Below are positions 42,950-43,555 of a DNA stretch of 43,555 bases, piece by piece. The position numbers were made by a program, and so were the translations under genes. The notes beneath the pieces were generated by a model that ran no database searches, had not been told where the DNA came from, and worked only from the letters and a program-made list of their open reading frames with translations. Numbering within the stretch: the stretch's first letter is position 1; each line of letters begins with the position of its first letter. The stretch covers positions 1 through 43,555 of the forward strand of contig CADCWP010000013.1 of assembly GCA_902806425.1 (NCBI GenBank). The letters are read 5' to 3'. This DNA is from an uncultured Truepera sp. GTDB lineage: Bacteria > Deinococcota > Deinococci > Deinococcales > Trueperaceae.

Positions 42950-42970
42950 AATGGTAGACCCCAAAGTTTT

Positions 42971-42995
42971 CGGTTGATTATGGGTTAACCGTTTT
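42971..42995 (+). terminator. Weak terminator after M20 gene
   Basis: CGGTTGA pairs with TTAACCG... in a seven-pair stem (one G-T) with a seven-base loop, then TTTT. Overlaps the upstream part of the cytidine deaminase promoter. Confidence 0.45.
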
Positions 42996-43025
42996 GCCAC
43001 AACTTCGCGTTTGGTACAACCCGGC

Positions 43026-43449
43026 ATGTTAAAAAAGCCTATGCAGGTCGATCAACGGTTGGTAGCTGCTGCTATCAAGCCAGCGCTCGAGCGCTGGCCG
43101 AACGAAGAGGCGGGTGCTGCCGCTGCTCACACTACGGATGGCCGCATCCTGACGAGCGTGTACGTCGAGACACCTAATTCGGTTGTCAACCTCTGTCATG
43201 AAACGGGCGCTATCTGTGAGGCGCACAAGTTAAACGTCGCTATCGCCGCTTCGGTCTGTGTTTCACGCGAGACCAAGGACGTACCCTTCTTGATTCTCAC
43301 GCCCTGCGGTGTCTGCCAAGAACGGCTGGCCTACTGGGGCGGCGACGTGCATCGGCGTACCTCAGCTTGACAACCCTACAAAATGGTCTTCGCGGTCGCT
43401 GGCTGAAGTAACGCCCTTTTACTGGCGCAAAGCTTTAAAGCCATTTTAG
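43026..43449 (+). pseudogene. Cytidine deaminase-like gene with +1 frameshift
   Basis: Zinc deaminase of the cytidine deaminase family. The first part (to 43346) holds the zinc motifs C-H-E in NLCHETGAICEAHKLN and PCGVC in LTPCGVCQERLAYWGGDV. Reading then ends early at TGA 43368, but one frame over, from about 43348, the sequence continues as CIGVPQLDNPTKWSS and RSLAEVTPFYWRKAL to TAG 43447, which is what family members have after GPDV. One extra base near 43344-43350 explains it. It may be a real mutation, a sequencing error or, less likely, programmed. ATG 43026 has TACAAC five bases upstream. Confidence 0.85.
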
Positions 43450-43470
43450 GTTGCGCGCCCCTCAAAACCT

Positions 43471-43499
43471 TTGACCGACCTTCATAACAGCTCTATCTA
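43471..43499 (+). promoter_or_regulatory. Promoter of the gene at the right edge
   Basis: TTGACC (43471-43476), 17-base spacer, TATCTA (43494-43499). A second -10 candidate TAGACT lies at 43510-43515. Confidence 0.5.
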
Positions 43500-43544
43500 A
43501 ATAACACGGTAGACTCTACGTAAGTAACCCTCGAGGAGGCACGT

Positions 43545-43555
43545 ATGCGCTGGCG
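43545..43555 (+). CDS. Start of a gene cut by the window edge
   Basis: ATG 43545 behind GAGGAGG (about six bases) and a promoter. Only Met-Arg-Trp can be read, so no function is suggested. Good ribosome site makes the start likely. Confidence 0.6.

Overview
The window is a GC-rich, densely coded bacterial chromosome segment with no rRNA, tRNA, CRISPR array, phage or IS element that I can see. Gene families and gene order point to the Deinococcota (Deinococcus-Thermus), perhaps near Trueperaceae. The supports are an EF-P of Thermus type, a quinate-5-dehydrogenase-like protein typical of that phylum, a diderm envelope gene set, many TAnnnT -10 boxes placed 5-7 nt before a start codon with no Shine-Dalgarno (leaderless starts), and frequent CTCGAG hexamers. 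The assignment is inference from family resemblance; no search was run.

Layout: 1-6.2 kb, a + strand oligopeptide/dipeptide ABC operon (binding protein cut by the window edge, two permeases, two ATPases) ending in a UUCG-loop terminator. 6.2-8.7 kb, a Crp/Fnr regulator divergent from a redox operon (cytochrome P460-like, TlpA-like thioredoxin, CcdA-like), with a perfect palindrome centred between the two promoters. 8.7-10.4 kb, polyprenyl diphosphate synthase and ComF, both apparently leaderless. 10.4-15.8 kb, a - strand housekeeping operon efp-accB-accC-asp23/yqhY-nusB-folD-degT. 16.1-19 kb, a more accessory stretch: quinate-dehydrogenase-like gene, a 58-aa membrane microprotein, an isolated type IV pilin, a hypothetical protein and a VapBC toxin-antitoxin pair. 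19.1-28 kb, - strand relA/spoT, then an envelope block (LptF/G permease, LptD-like, LptA-like) behind a paired M16 protease operon. 28-32.4 kb, a four-gene osmoprotectant ABC operon. 32.6-34.3 kb, D-Ala-D-Ala ligase and an HNH endonuclease. 34.4-36.7 kb, secreted hypothetical proteins and a run of tiny acidic proline-rich proteins in two alternating types. 36.8-43.5 kb, M3 oligoendopeptidase, APH-type phosphotransferase, a lipoprotein, an SDR/M20 pair, a frameshifted cytidine deaminase and the first codons of another gene.

The most unusual items are: (1) four microproteins between 35.2 and 36.7 kb, two alternating types, acidic and proline-rich, matching no family I recognise; (2) the CGTCAAA/TTTGACG palindrome equidistant from divergent -10 boxes at the geometry expected of class II Crp/Fnr activation; (3) RNA-structure candidates at start sites (LptA-like start codon in a hairpin loop; nested inverted repeats between accB and accC); (4) the cytidine deaminase frameshift, with the rest of its C-terminus still readable one frame over.
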